Shown piece by piece: positions 1 to 8,230 of a DNA stretch of 64,000 nucleotides. Source of the DNA: DASUBN01 sp964584665 (GTDB lineage Bacteria > Pseudomonadota > Gammaproteobacteria > Natronospirales > REEB76); contig CAZPAO010000011.1 of assembly GCA_964584665.1 (NCBI GenBank), positions 1 through 64,000 on the forward strand, read 5' to 3'. Both the position numbers and the translations under genes were made by a program. Under the pieces are notes generated by a model. The model did not search any database and had not been told where the DNA came from. It saw only the letters and a program-made list of their open reading frames with translations. Within the stretch, counting starts at the first letter, position 1. Each line of letters opens with the position of its first letter.

Positions 1-805
1 AGTTCGCGGTGAGTGAGAAGATGTGGTACAGCGGCAGCGCGGTGATGACGATCTCCTGACCGGGCTCGAGGCCCGTGCCCAGCCAGGCGGAGGATTGCAG
101 CACGTTGGCGCACATGTTGCCGTGGGTGAGGATCGCGCCCTTGGATACGCCGGTGGTGCCGCCGGTGTACTGCAGGAAAGCCACGTCATCGTGCCCCAGG
201 GTCACGGGGGCGAGATCGTAGCCCATGCCGGCGGAGAGCGCGCGGTTGAACTTGACGCTGCCGGGCAGTTCCCAGGCCGGCACCATCTTCTTGACGCGCT
301 TGACCACGAAGTTCACGAGCGTGCGTTTCGGCTGCGGGAACAGGTCGCCGATCTGGGTGGTGACCACGGTGTCCAGAGCATCGCAGCCCTTCACTTCCTG
401 CAGCGTGTGGGCGAAATTCTCCAGGATCACGATGCCGCGGGCACCGGAATCGCGCAGTTGGTGCTCCAGCTCGCGGGCGGTATAGAGCGGATTGACGTTC
501 ACCACCGTGAGGCCGGCGCGCAGGATGCCGAACAGCGCCACCGGGTACTGCAGGAGGTTGGGCATCATGATGGCGACCCGGTCGCCGCGCTTGAAGCCGC
601 GCTCCTGCTGCAACCAGGCGCCGAAGTGGCGGCTCAAGCGGTCGAGATCGGCGTAGCTGAGGGTCACCCCCATGTTCACGAAGGCCGGCAGGGCCGCGTA
701 CTTGGCGCAGCACTCCTCGACGATCTGCTTCACGGAGGCATAACGGCTGGTATCGATCTCGGCGGGCGTGCCGGCGGGATATTCTTTTAGCCAGAGCTTT
801 TCCAC
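1..805 (-). CDS. fadD: Long-chain acyl-CoA synthetase FadD, C-terminally truncated by window edge
   Basis: This adenylate-forming enzyme activates long-chain fatty acids to acyl-CoA through an acyl-AMP intermediate, for uptake and beta-oxidation; it usually sits at the inner membrane. The visible N-terminal ~268 residues read almost collinearly with E. coli FadD, including VAIMMPNLLQYPVALFGILR and the AMP-binding P-loop signature YTGGTTGVSKGA. The catalytic C-terminal domain lies beyond position 1. I chose the GTG at 805 because an in-frame TGA lies two codons upstream (CTG GGG TGA CAC GTG), with a GGGGTGA ribosome-binding site. A divergent SDR gene begins at 884. Confidence 0.93.
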   Translation of the reverse strand, partial: MEKLWLKEYPAGTPAEIDTSRYASVKQIVEECCAKYAALPAFVNMGVTLSYADLDRLSRHFGAWLQQERGFKRGDRVAIMMPNLLQYPVALFGILRAGLTVVNVNPLYTARELEHQLRDSGARGIVILENFAHTLQEVKGCDALDTVVTTQIGDLFPQPKRTLVNFVVKRVKKMVPAWELPGSVKFNRALSAGMGYDLAPVTLGHDDVAFLQYTGGTTGVSKGAILTHGNMCANVLQSSAWLGTGLEPGQEIVITALPLYHIFSLTAN

Positions 806-883
806 GTGTCACCCCAGTTCCACGGTTCCGCCGCATCATACCGCAGGCCGCGCGACGGGACAGTCCGGGCCTTACAATAAGAC

Positions 884-1633
884 ATGGACAAAAGACTCGC
901 CTGGATCACCGGCGGCGGCACCGGCATCGGCCGGACGTTGGCCCTGAAGCTCGCCGCCGACGGCTGGCAGGTGGTGGTGTCGGGACGCCGGCCCGAACCC
1001 CTTGCTGAGACCGCCGGCCACGCACCTCAAGCCATCCATCCCTGGCCGCTGGACGTGGGCGACCTGGCCGCGGTGCGCCGGTCGGTGCCCGCCATCGAGG
1101 CGGCCCATGGGCCCATCGCACTGGCCGTGCTGAACGCCGGGATCTACGAGCCGGTCAAACTGGATAACTTCAAGGGCGAGACCTTCGCCGCTCACATGCA
1201 GGTGAATTTCCTCGGCGTGGTGAACTGCATGGACGCGCTGCTACCTCCGATGCGCGCGCGCAAGTCCGGCCACATGGTGCTGGTGGCGAGCGTGGCGGGT
1301 TACCGGGGCCTGCCGCTGGCGGCGGCCTACGGCCCCACCAAGGCGGCGCTCATCAACCTCGCAGAATCCATGAAGGGTATGTTCGAGCGCGCGGGCCTCA
1401 CTCTCTCGATCTGCAATCCCGGCTTCGTAGAGACGCCTCTCACGGAGGGCAACGTCTTCCCCATGCCCTTCCTGATGACGGTGGACGATGCCGCCGAGGC
1501 GCTCTACCGGGGCATCAAGCGTCGCAAGTTCGAGATCGCCTTCCCCACCCGCTTCGTGCTCATCCTCAAGGTCTTGCGGGCCCTGCCCTATGCCCTCTAC
1601 TTCCCGCTCATCAAGCGCATGACCGGCCGCTAA
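884..1633 (+). CDS. Short-chain dehydrogenase/reductase (SDR) family oxidoreductase
   Basis: A classical SDR of 249 residues: NAD(P)(H)-dependent oxidation or reduction of an unknown alcohol/ketone substrate. The Rossmann glycine motif TGGGTGIG is at residues 9-16, the NAG motif at 84-86, catalytic Ser136 in VASVAGY, and the Y149-x3-K153 pair. The C-terminus ends in a hydrophobic, basic segment (ILKVLRALPYALYFPLIKR) that may associate with membrane, common in SDRs acting on lipid substrates. It is transcribed divergently from fadD with about 78 bp between starts, so lipid metabolism is plausible. The substrate cannot be inferred. Confidence 0.9.
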   Translation: MDKRLAWITGGGTGIGRTLALKLAADGWQVVVSGRRPEPLAETAGHAPQAIHPWPLDVGDLAAVRRSVPAIEAAHGPIALAVLNAGIYEPVKLDNFKGETFAAHMQVNFLGVVNCMDALLPPMRARKSGHMVLVASVAGYRGLPLAAAYGPTKAALINLAESMKGMFERAGLTLSICNPGFVETPLTEGNVFPMPFLMTVDDAAEALYRGIKRRKFEIAFPTRFVLILKVLRALPYALYFPLIKRMTGR

Positions 1634-1740
1634 GTACGGCCATCTGGTCTAAATCGATTCCTGCCGCTGGCACTTCAAAGGTCCGCTGCTGAAGCTCAGG
1701 ATTACGCCCCCCCGCAAGACCGCCGCCAGGAGATGAACCC

Positions 1741-2208
1741 ATGTCCGAGCATAAGGAACACCACTACACCGCCACCTGCCGCTGGTCCGGCAGCACCGGC
1801 GTGGGCTACGACCACTACGTGCGCGCCCACGAGATGCAGAGCGCGCCGGCCAAGGCCACGTTGCAACTCTCCGGCGATCCCGCCTTCCGTGGCGATGCGA
1901 ACCTCATCAATCCCGAACAATTGCTGGTGATGGCCGCGTCATCCTGCCAGCTGCTGTCCTTCCTCGCGGTGGCGGCGCGCAAGCGCCTGGACGTGGTGGA
2001 GTATGTGGACCATGCGGAAGGCTTCATGCCGGAAGACGACAAGCCCGTGCGCATCACGCGCATCCTGTTGAAGCCCCGCATCGTGGTGAAAGCCGGAACC
2101 AAGGAAGCGGTGCAGAAGGCCGTGGACATCGGCCATCACGAGTGCTACATCGCCAACAGCGTGAAGACCGATATCCAGATCCAAGCCGAGATCATCATTC
2201 AGGCTTGA
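1741..2208 (+). CDS. OsmC/Ohr family peroxidase-like protein
   Basis: A 155-residue OsmC-fold protein. Family members reduce organic hydroperoxides with two reactive cysteines, usually using lipoyl or small-thiol reductants. Both family cysteines are present: Cys69 in AASSCQLLSFLAVAA and Cys135 in HHECYIANSVK. An AGGAG ribosome-binding site precedes the ATG. It converges on the glutamine amidotransferase gene and the two 3' ends overlap by 10 bp. It lies beside a lipid-modification operon that in other bacteria belongs to singlet-oxygen/peroxide responses, which would fit an oxidative-stress role; that link is inference. Confidence 0.92.
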   Translation: MSEHKEHHYTATCRWSGSTGVGYDHYVRAHEMQSAPAKATLQLSGDPAFRGDANLINPEQLLVMAASSCQLLSFLAVAARKRLDVVEYVDHAEGFMPEDDKPVRITRILLKPRIVVKAGTKEAVQKAVDIGHHECYIANSVKTDIQIQAEIIIQA

Positions 2209-2894
2209 GACGGGCCCTCTAACCAATCGGTCAGCATCGCGAGGCCCTGCGCCTGCATGGTGGCGGCATGGGCTTCCGCGCTGCGCCGCAACTCGGCCGC
2301 CGTCAGGCCCTGCTCGCGGATCTCACCGAGGTTACCCACGTACCACTGCTCCAGGCCGCGGGCCGTCACTTCCGGATGGAACTGCAGCGCCAGCGCCTGG
2401 CCCCAGGTGAAACCCTGGCAGGGTGTGAGATCGGTGGACGCGAGACTCAAGGCACCAGCCGGCAGATCAAACCGGTCCGCGTGCCAATGCAGCACCGGCC
2501 CGGTGAGGTGGCGGATCACGGATTTCTGTCCCGCCTCGGTGAACGTGAGCGGCTTCCAGCCGAGTTCCATGCGCGTGCCCCGGCGCACTTCCGCACCCAG
2601 GGCCTTCGCCACGAACTGGCTGCCGAGGCAGATTCCCAGGATCGGGGTGCTCGCCTTGAGCCGTGCCTCGATGAACTTCAGCTCCGACGTCATGAAGGGA
2701 TAGTCGCCCATGTCACCGACACCGATGGGGCCGCCCAACACTACCAGGAGGTCCCACTGCCGCTTCCCGATAGCAGCGAAGTCGGCCGTGGGTGCATCCA
2801 CATAACGTATGGAATATCCCGCCTGGGCCAGCGGCAGGGCGAAGGAGCCCAGGTCCTCGAAGGGGACATGGCGGATGGCGAGGAGGTCTTTCAC
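2199..2894 (-). CDS. Class I glutamine amidotransferase-like protein (GuaA N-domain type)
   Basis: A stand-alone class I glutamine amidotransferase domain of about 231 residues. The nucleophile Cys89 is in GICLGSQ, and His173 and Glu175 are in LQFHPEV, so the catalytic triad is complete. There is no synthase domain. Such free-standing proteins are often annotated GMP synthase-like; some hydrolyse gamma-glutamyl amides. I prefer the GTG at 2894; a TTG one codon earlier (2897) is possible. It lies only 9 bp downstream of the DUF3833 lipoprotein and is probably the last gene of the amine oxidase-DUF1365-cfa-DUF3833 operon. Confidence 0.85.
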   Translation of the reverse strand: MKDLLAIRHVPFEDLGSFALPLAQAGYSIRYVDAPTADFAAIGKRQWDLLVVLGGPIGVGDMGDYPFMTSELKFIEARLKASTPILGICLGSQFVAKALGAEVRRGTRMELGWKPLTFTEAGQKSVIRHLTGPVLHWHADRFDLPAGALSLASTDLTPCQGFTWGQALALQFHPEVTARGLEQWYVGNLGEIREQGLTAAELRRSAEAHAATMQAQGLAMLTDWLEGPSQA

Positions 2895-2903
2895 CAACCC
2901 ATT

Positions 2904-3455
2904 CTACGGGTTGCTGGGCGCCTTCTGGAAGAACGTGATCACGTCGAAGGCGTGGAAGCCCCACTTGCTGCCGGTGGAGCGGTTGATGATGCCCCCGTCG
3001 GACTGCAGGAAGAACCAGTCATCCACCGGGAACTGCCAGACGCTACCGGAGCCGGTGGTCTCCTCCAGCACGTATTGGAGATGCAGGGCATCGCCGTATT
3101 GCTCGCCCTTCGCTTCGCCGACGATGCCGTTGGCGATGGCGGACACATGGTGTGCGTCGGCGCGATGCACCCGCCAGTCGCGCAGCTTCTGCTTACCATC
3201 GGACTGGTCCAGCACCTCGTGTATCGCCAGGTCCCCATCCGGCAGCAACTGCCCGTGCATCGTGAGGGTGAAATGCTGGATGACCTTGCCGGAGCGGTCC
3301 TGCACGATGCCCCAGGCGTGCACATCGCCCCGGAAATAATCGAGCATATCCAGGTTCGGGCGGGCGTCAGCATAGTCCGATGTGTGGACCGAAGAGCAGG
3401 CCGACAACAGGAGTGCTGTCGCGATAACGAGCCCCGCTGCGGTGCTCCACTTCAT
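2904..3455 (-). CDS. DUF3833-type lipoprotein
   Basis: A 183-residue lipoprotein. The N-terminus MKWSTAAG leads into a hydrophobic stretch ending in the lipobox LLSAC, so it should be exported and lipidated. The mature part resembles the DUF3833 family, which recurs beside cyclopropane-fatty-acid-synthase-like genes. Its biochemical function is unknown. The start at 3455 overlaps the end of the methyltransferase gene (stop at 3452) by 4 bp, giving translational coupling. An open frame extends upstream to 3536, but that part has no signal peptide and lies inside the methyltransferase gene. Confidence 0.85.
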   Translation of the reverse strand: MKWSTAAGLVIATALLLSACSSVHTSDYADARPNLDMLDYFRGDVHAWGIVQDRSGKVIQHFTLTMHGQLLPDGDLAIHEVLDQSDGKQKLRDWRVHRADAHHVSAIANGIVGEAKGEQYGDALHLQYVLEETTGSGSVWQFPVDDWFFLQSDGGIINRSTGSKWGFHAFDVITFFQKAPSNP

Positions 3456-4666
3456 GGGCGCACCAGCACGGTCTGCATGAGATCCACGTGGCTGGTGGCG
3501 AAGCCGGCCTGGCAGTAGGCCAGGTAGTAATGCCACATGCGCAGGAAGCGCGAGTCAAACCCGAGCCCGCGGATCGCGGGTTCCGTCTCCTGCACCTTGC
3601 GGTCCCAGGCCCTGAGCGTGCGTGCGTAGTCCTGGCCGTGGAAGTCCCGCTCCTCGGTCTTCAGGCCCGCCTGCTCCACGCAGCGCTCCCAGGCTGAGAC
3701 GGATGGCAGTATGCCGCCCGGGAAGATGTACTTCTGGATGAAGTCCACGGTGTGGCGGTAGTGCTCGAAACTGTGGTCGTTCATGGTGATGATCTGGAAG
3801 GCCGCGCGGCCACCGGGCTTCAGCCGGTCATGGACCGCCTGGAAATAAGCATCCCAGTAGTGCTGCCCCACCGCCTCGAACATCTCGATGGAGACGATGC
3901 GGTCGAACTCCCCCTGCACGTCCCGGTAGTCGATGAGCTGGAACTCCACCCGGTCCGCGAGGCCGGCGGTCTCCGCGCGGGCGCGGGCTTCCTTCAACTG
4001 CTCCTCGGAGAGGGTGATGCTCGTGACGCGGCAGCCGGTGGTCGCGGCGGCATAGAGGGCGAAACCGCCCCAGCCGGAGCCGATCTCCAGCAGGTGGTGT
4101 CCGGCCCGGAGGTCGAGCTTCCGGATGAGCCGGCGATACTTGTTGTGCTGGGCATCCACCAGCGGCTGCTCCGGGTTCTCGTAGACCGCGCTCGAATAGG
4201 TGAGGGTCTCGTCCAGCCACAGCTTGTAGAAATCGTTGCCGAGATCATAGTGGTACTGGATATTGCGGCGCGCGCCCTTGCGGGTATTGCGGCGCAGTGC
4301 ATGCACCAGGGAATCGAACATGCGCCGCAGGCGGCTGGGCGTCCCCACCGAGAAGGACTGCAGGTTGAGCAGCCCGAGTTCGAGGAACGCCATCAGGTCC
4401 GGCGTCTCCCATTGGCCGTCCATATAGGCTTCCGCGAGCCCGAGGTCGCCACCGAACAGCGTGCGACGCACCGCCGCGGCATCGCGGATGACGATGGTGC
4501 CTTCCGGCCCGGGCTTGGAACCCCGGAAATGGAAGGCCTGGCCGTTGGGCGCCACGAGCTTCAGATGCCCGAGGCGGATGCGTGAGAGCAGCTTCAGCAG
4601 GAGCCGTATCGGCAGCGGCTGGCCCTCGGCGTGGAGGGCAAGCATGCGTTGGGTGGTGGTATTCAT
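3452..4666 (-). CDS. cfa: Cyclopropane-fatty-acyl-phospholipid synthase family SAM methyltransferase
   Basis: A 404-residue SAM-dependent methyltransferase that acts on unsaturated acyl chains of phospholipids. It has the SAM site LLEIGSGWGGF (192-202) and the upstream family block YHYDLGNDFYKLW (138-150). Length matches the family. Products could be cyclopropane or methyl-branched/unsaturated chains; homologues in the singlet-oxygen regulon of Rhodobacter sphaeroides belong to a methylation/furan-fatty-acid route. The ATG at 4666 overlaps the upstream DUF1365 stop (ATGA) and the 3' end overlaps the DUF3833 start, so all are translationally coupled. Confidence 0.9.
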   Translation of the reverse strand: MNTTTQRMLALHAEGQPLPIRLLLKLLSRIRLGHLKLVAPNGQAFHFRGSKPGPEGTIVIRDAAAVRRTLFGGDLGLAEAYMDGQWETPDLMAFLELGLLNLQSFSVGTPSRLRRMFDSLVHALRRNTRKGARRNIQYHYDLGNDFYKLWLDETLTYSSAVYENPEQPLVDAQHNKYRRLIRKLDLRAGHHLLEIGSGWGGFALYAAATTGCRVTSITLSEEQLKEARARAETAGLADRVEFQLIDYRDVQGEFDRIVSIEMFEAVGQHYWDAYFQAVHDRLKPGGRAAFQIITMNDHSFEHYRHTVDFIQKYIFPGGILPSVSAWERCVEQAGLKTEERDFHGQDYARTLRAWDRKVQETEPAIRGLGFDSRFLRMWHYYLAYCQAGFATSHVDLMQTVLVRP

Positions 4667-5439
4667 GTCTCGATGCTCTTTTCCTGGTCGTAGCGGCCGC
4701 GGGGCGGCATGCGGTGGAACCGGCCGCCGCGCAGCCAGATCTTCAGGGCCTGCCAATGGATCGCTGCCATGACCTTGAAGGGCATGAGAGGCAGGCGCAG
4801 TGACTCCAACAGGAGCCGGGCATCCGTGAGCGGCACACGCTTATAAGCCATGGAGGCATTAAACATATCCGCGCCGCCGACGCTCTCGACGATGCTCACA
4901 TGCAGCCGTTCAGCCGGTTCCTGGAACCTGAATCGATACTCCGCCTGCGGAGGGATGAAAGGTGAGACGTGGAACACCTTTCGCGCACTATATTCACCGT
5001 GCCAGTCCATGGGCCCGCCCCGTGAGGGCGCCAATATGTAGTGGTGCATCTCGCCGAAGGTATTGCGCACCTCACAGACCACGGCCCGCAGGCTGCCGTC
5101 CCGATGCTGGCAGTACCAGACGCTCAAGGGATTGAAGACATAACCCAGCAAGCGGGGGAATGCGAGCAGGAGGACCCTTCCACCCTCCAGCTCTATCCCC
5201 CGGGTCCGCAACAGCGCTTCCAGCCAGGGACGCAGTGGCTTGCCATCGCGGCCGCCATGGTCCGAGTCATGGAAACTGAAGAGGTTGAAACGGTTGTGGG
5301 AGAACAGCCGCAAGCGCTTGGATAGGGCCGGCAACTCATCTATGTCCAACAGCAGGCCGAACACCTTATATACGAAGCGGTAGTCCAGCCGGTCTCGCCG
5401 CCGGTGCATCACCGTCCCTACATAGAGCGCGCTGTTCAC
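4663..5439 (-). CDS. DUF1365 family protein
   Basis: A 258-residue member of DUF1365, with family-typical YVGTVMHRR at the start and GYVFNPLSVWYC / EVRNTFGEMHHY in the middle. No enzymatic activity is firmly established for the family, but it is nearly always found between a FAD amine oxidase-like gene and a cfa-like methyltransferase, exactly as here. I place the start at GTG 5439, which overlaps the amine oxidase stop as GTGA; an open frame extends to 5508 but lies inside the upstream gene. It is probably part of the lipid-modification pathway. Confidence 0.9.
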   Translation of the reverse strand: MNSALYVGTVMHRRRDRLDYRFVYKVFGLLLDIDELPALSKRLRLFSHNRFNLFSFHDSDHGGRDGKPLRPWLEALLRTRGIELEGGRVLLLAFPRLLGYVFNPLSVWYCQHRDGSLRAVVCEVRNTFGEMHHYILAPSRGGPMDWHGEYSARKVFHVSPFIPPQAEYRFRFQEPAERLHVSIVESVGGADMFNASMAYKRVPLTDARLLLESLRLPLMPFKVMAAIHWQALKIWLRGGRFHRMPPRGRYDQEKSIET

Positions 5440-6752
5440 GCTTCCAGCGCCCGGCCCCAGGCCGGCTCTGTGCTGCGTTGGTCCACGGCGGCCCCGGGCG
5501 TCAACCAAGGAATCCGATGGCCGAGTCGCTGCACCACCTGCACCGCCGAGCGCAGTCCGTCCTCATGGAAACCGTAGCCGCACCAGGCACCGCAGAACCA
5601 CAGGCCGCCGGCGCCCTGGATCTCGCCGAGGCGCTCCTGGGCGTGCATCGCTTCCTGGGTGAAGACCGGGTGTGCGTAGACGGTCTCGTACACGACGCTA
5701 GCGGGATCCGGTTCCCGTAGCGGGTTCAGGGTCACGAAATAATCCTGCTCCGTATCCAGTGATTGGAGACGGTTCATCCAATAACTCACCGATACCCGGG
5801 CACGCCCGTCCACCACTTCGTCGCTGAGGTAGTTCCAAGAAGCCCATACTGAACGACGCTTGGGCATGAGCGCCTTGTCGGTGTGCAGCACCGCGCGATT
5901 GTCCTGGTAGCTGAAGGCGCCGAGCAGACGGCGTTCGGCGGGCGTAGCGCCAGCCAGGAGTTTCAGCGCCTGGTCCGCATGCACCGCCACCACCACCTGG
6001 TCATAGCGTTCGGCCCTGCCTGCCGCATCCCACACCGTCACGCCGACATCGGAGCGGCGCACCGCCGTCACCGGCGTGCCGAGCCTGAGGCGCGGCCCCA
6101 GGGCTGCGGTAAGCTTCTTCACGTACTGATGGCTGCCACCGGTGACGGTGCGCCACTGGGGCCGTTCCACCAGGTTCAGGAGGCCGTGGTTCTCGAAGAA
6201 CTTGAGGAAACTCGCCGCCGGGAACTTGAGCATGGCGCCCACCGGGCAGGACCAGATGGCCGCCGCCATGGGGAGCAGATAGCGGCGCGAGAGTTCGTCG
6301 CCGTAGCGGCCTTCACGGATGAAATCACCGAGCGTCAACTCCGGCGCGATGCCGGCACCGAGAGCGCGCTTCGCGTCACGGTTGAAGCGCGCGATGTCCA
6401 GCAGCATGCGCCAGTGGGCGCGGTCGAAGAGGTTCCAGCGTTGCGCGAACAGCGTGTTCAGGTTGTCGCCGGCGTACTCTACGCGGCCGCCGCCGATGGA
6501 GGCGGCGAAGGACATCTCGCTGGGCTGGCTCGCGACATCGAGATGGCGGAACAGGGCCGAGATGTGCGGATAGTTGCGTTCGTTGAAGACGATGAAGCCC
6601 GTGTCCACTGCCGGGCCTCCCGGTACCTGGACGGTGTTGGTATGGCCGCCGGGGCGGCTATCCTGCTCGTAGACGGTAATGTCGGCATGGTCCCGCAACA
6701 GCCACGCTGCCGAGAGGCCTGCGATACCGGTGCCGATGACGGCGATCTTCAT
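5436..6752 (-). CDS. FAD-dependent amine oxidase/desaturase-like flavoprotein
   Basis: A 438-residue flavoprotein of the amine oxidase/phytoene-desaturase fold. The N-terminal dinucleotide-binding motif is GTGIAGLSAAW (residues 7-17) followed by the ERPGGH-like segment EQDSRPGGHTNT; a second FAD motif near the C-terminus reads GLWFCGAWCGYGFHEDG. In this genomic context the substrate is likely an acyl chain rather than an amine: the operon continues with DUF1365, a cfa-like methyltransferase and DUF3833. It is the first gene of the operon. An AT-rich 180-bp gap separates it from the divergent diiron gene at 6935 and should hold both promoters. Confidence 0.9.
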   Translation of the reverse strand: MKIAVIGTGIAGLSAAWLLRDHADITVYEQDSRPGGHTNTVQVPGGPAVDTGFIVFNERNYPHISALFRHLDVASQPSEMSFAASIGGGRVEYAGDNLNTLFAQRWNLFDRAHWRMLLDIARFNRDAKRALGAGIAPELTLGDFIREGRYGDELSRRYLLPMAAAIWSCPVGAMLKFPAASFLKFFENHGLLNLVERPQWRTVTGGSHQYVKKLTAALGPRLRLGTPVTAVRRSDVGVTVWDAAGRAERYDQVVVAVHADQALKLLAGATPAERRLLGAFSYQDNRAVLHTDKALMPKRRSVWASWNYLSDEVVDGRARVSVSYWMNRLQSLDTEQDYFVTLNPLREPDPASVVYETVYAHPVFTQEAMHAQERLGEIQGAGGLWFCGAWCGYGFHEDGLRSAVQVVQRLGHRIPWLTPGAAVDQRSTEPAWGRALEA

Positions 6753-6934
6753 GTCCTTCCCCTGTTAAATCTAAGTATCTGTTAATATTGAGGTTTATCG
6801 TCGGCCACCCCTGCCATGAGGCCGACATACGGCAGGGATACGCTCGAGTGCCTAAAATGGAGGCAAGGCCCGCCTCCGGCAGCCACCCCTTGGCCGTATC
6901 CCCTGACACGGCAGCCCTTACTGCGAGACCGCCC

Positions 6935-7765
6935 ATGCTTTACCCCGAACTGTTCCGTTCCCTTGAGAAGCTCCGCTGGAGCATGGACAAGGACATCCCC
7001 TGGGACCGCTTCGACGCGAGCCTCCTCAGCGACGAGCAGGCCCTCACCATCAAGATGAACGCCATCACCGAATGGTCAGCGTTGCCCGCGACCGAGATGT
7101 TCCTGCGCGACAACCGCGAGGACTCGGACTTCTCCGCCTTCATGTCAATCTGGTTCTATGAAGAGCAGAAGCACTCGCTGGTGTTGCAGGAGTACCTGCG
7201 CCGGTTCCGTCCGGACATGCTGCCCACTGAGGAAGAACTGCATGCGGTGCGCTTCGAGTTCGATCCAGCACCGCCGCTTGAGACCCTCATGATGCACTTC
7301 TGCGGAGAGATCCGCTTGACCCACTGGTACCAGTGCGCTTCCCAGTGGCATACCGAGCCAGTCATAAAGTTCATATACGACACGATCGCCCAGGATGAGG
7401 CGCGTCACGGCGGCTGTTACCGCCGCTTCATGGAGCGCGCCATCGACAAACAGGGCGACACCGCGCGTCTGGCCTTCGCCAAGATGGGCGTGCTGATGGC
7501 CAGCATCCGCACCTCCAACGCGCTGCACCCCACCAATCTGCACGTCAACAAGAAGCTCTATCCCAAGGACCGGGTGCAGGACCGGGTGCCGGAACCGGGC
7601 TGGATGGAGCACTGGCTGAACGACCAGATCCGTTTCGACCGCGAGTGGCAGGAGAAGGTGATCGCCCGCATCCTGCAGAACCTGTCCTTGATCCTGAAGG
7701 TGAAGCTGGACTCGGTGCGGGATCTGTCGATCTATCGCAAGCAGCTGGCCGCCGACGCCGCCTGA
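6935..7765 (+). CDS. Ferritin-like diiron protein related to acyl-ACP desaturases
   Basis: A 276-residue ferritin-like four-helix protein. It carries two ExxH diiron ligand sets, EEQKH (76-80) and DEARH (154-158), in sequence contexts (EEQKHSLVL, DEARHGGCY) that match the EENRHG/DEKRHE motifs of plant-type soluble acyl-ACP desaturases. It is shorter than those (~350), so an oxygenase or desaturase with a different acyl substrate is possible. I chose the ATG at 6935 over upstream in-frame codons because the upstream part is not protein-like and family similarity begins at LYPELF. It is divergent from the flavoprotein/cfa operon, suggesting shared lipid-modification work. Confidence 0.85.
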   Translation: MLYPELFRSLEKLRWSMDKDIPWDRFDASLLSDEQALTIKMNAITEWSALPATEMFLRDNREDSDFSAFMSIWFYEEQKHSLVLQEYLRRFRPDMLPTEEELHAVRFEFDPAPPLETLMMHFCGEIRLTHWYQCASQWHTEPVIKFIYDTIAQDEARHGGCYRRFMERAIDKQGDTARLAFAKMGVLMASIRTSNALHPTNLHVNKKLYPKDRVQDRVPEPGWMEHWLNDQIRFDREWQEKVIARILQNLSLILKVKLDSVRDLSIYRKQLAADAA

Positions 7766-7774
7766 GCCCTAGGC

Positions 7775-8200
7775 GTGGACGCTCCCAACAAGCGCTTGTC
7801 GGCCGGCGTGGTGGTGGTGCGCGACACCCCCGAGGGTCGGCGCTATCTGCTGCTGCGGGCCTACAAGCACTGGGATTTCCCCAAAGGCATGGTGGAGGCG
7901 GATGAGACGCCTCTCGATGCCGCGCGCCGGGAAGTGGCGGAGGAGACCGGGATCCACTCCCTGGATTTCGTCTGGGGTGAGGTCTACCGCGAGACAGCGC
8001 CCTACGCCCGCGGCAAGGTGGCCCGCTATTACCTGGCCCGCACCGGTGAGAGCGAAGTGTCCCTCACGCCCAACCCCCAGACCGGCATCCACGAGCACAT
8101 GGAATACCGCTGGGTGGACGTCGGGGAGGCCCTGGCGTTGGTCACGCCTAGGGTGAAGCACATCATCGATTGGGCCCAGGGTTGCATGGGCCACGCCTGA
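7775..8200 (+). CDS. Nudix hydrolase, bis(5'-nucleosyl)-tetraphosphatase-like
   Basis: A 141-residue single-domain Nudix hydrolase. The Nudix box is intact (residues 38-60: G-x5-E-x7-REVAEETGI), providing the metal-binding glutamates. The fold opening SAGVVVVR and DFPKGMVE resemble Ap4A hydrolases and RppH-like enzymes acting on dinucleoside polyphosphates; the exact substrate is not determinable. The start is GTG 7775, 10 bp after the diiron gene, so the two are probably cotranscribed. A hairpin terminator follows directly. Confidence 0.9.
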   Translation: MDAPNKRLSAGVVVVRDTPEGRRYLLLRAYKHWDFPKGMVEADETPLDAARREVAEETGIHSLDFVWGEVYRETAPYARGKVARYYLARTGESEVSLTPNPQTGIHEHMEYRWVDVGEALALVTPRVKHIIDWAQGCMGHA

Positions 8201-8207
8201 GACGATC

Positions 8208-8230
8208 AAAACCGCTTTGAGGCGGTTTTA
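8208..8230. terminator. Bidirectional intrinsic terminator
   Basis: An 8-bp perfect stem, AAAACCGC (8208-8215) with GCGGTTTT (8222-8229), and a 6-base loop. The A/T flanks supply a U-run in both directions. It lies between the convergent Nudix and YeiH genes (stops at 8200 and 8228). Confidence 0.75.
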
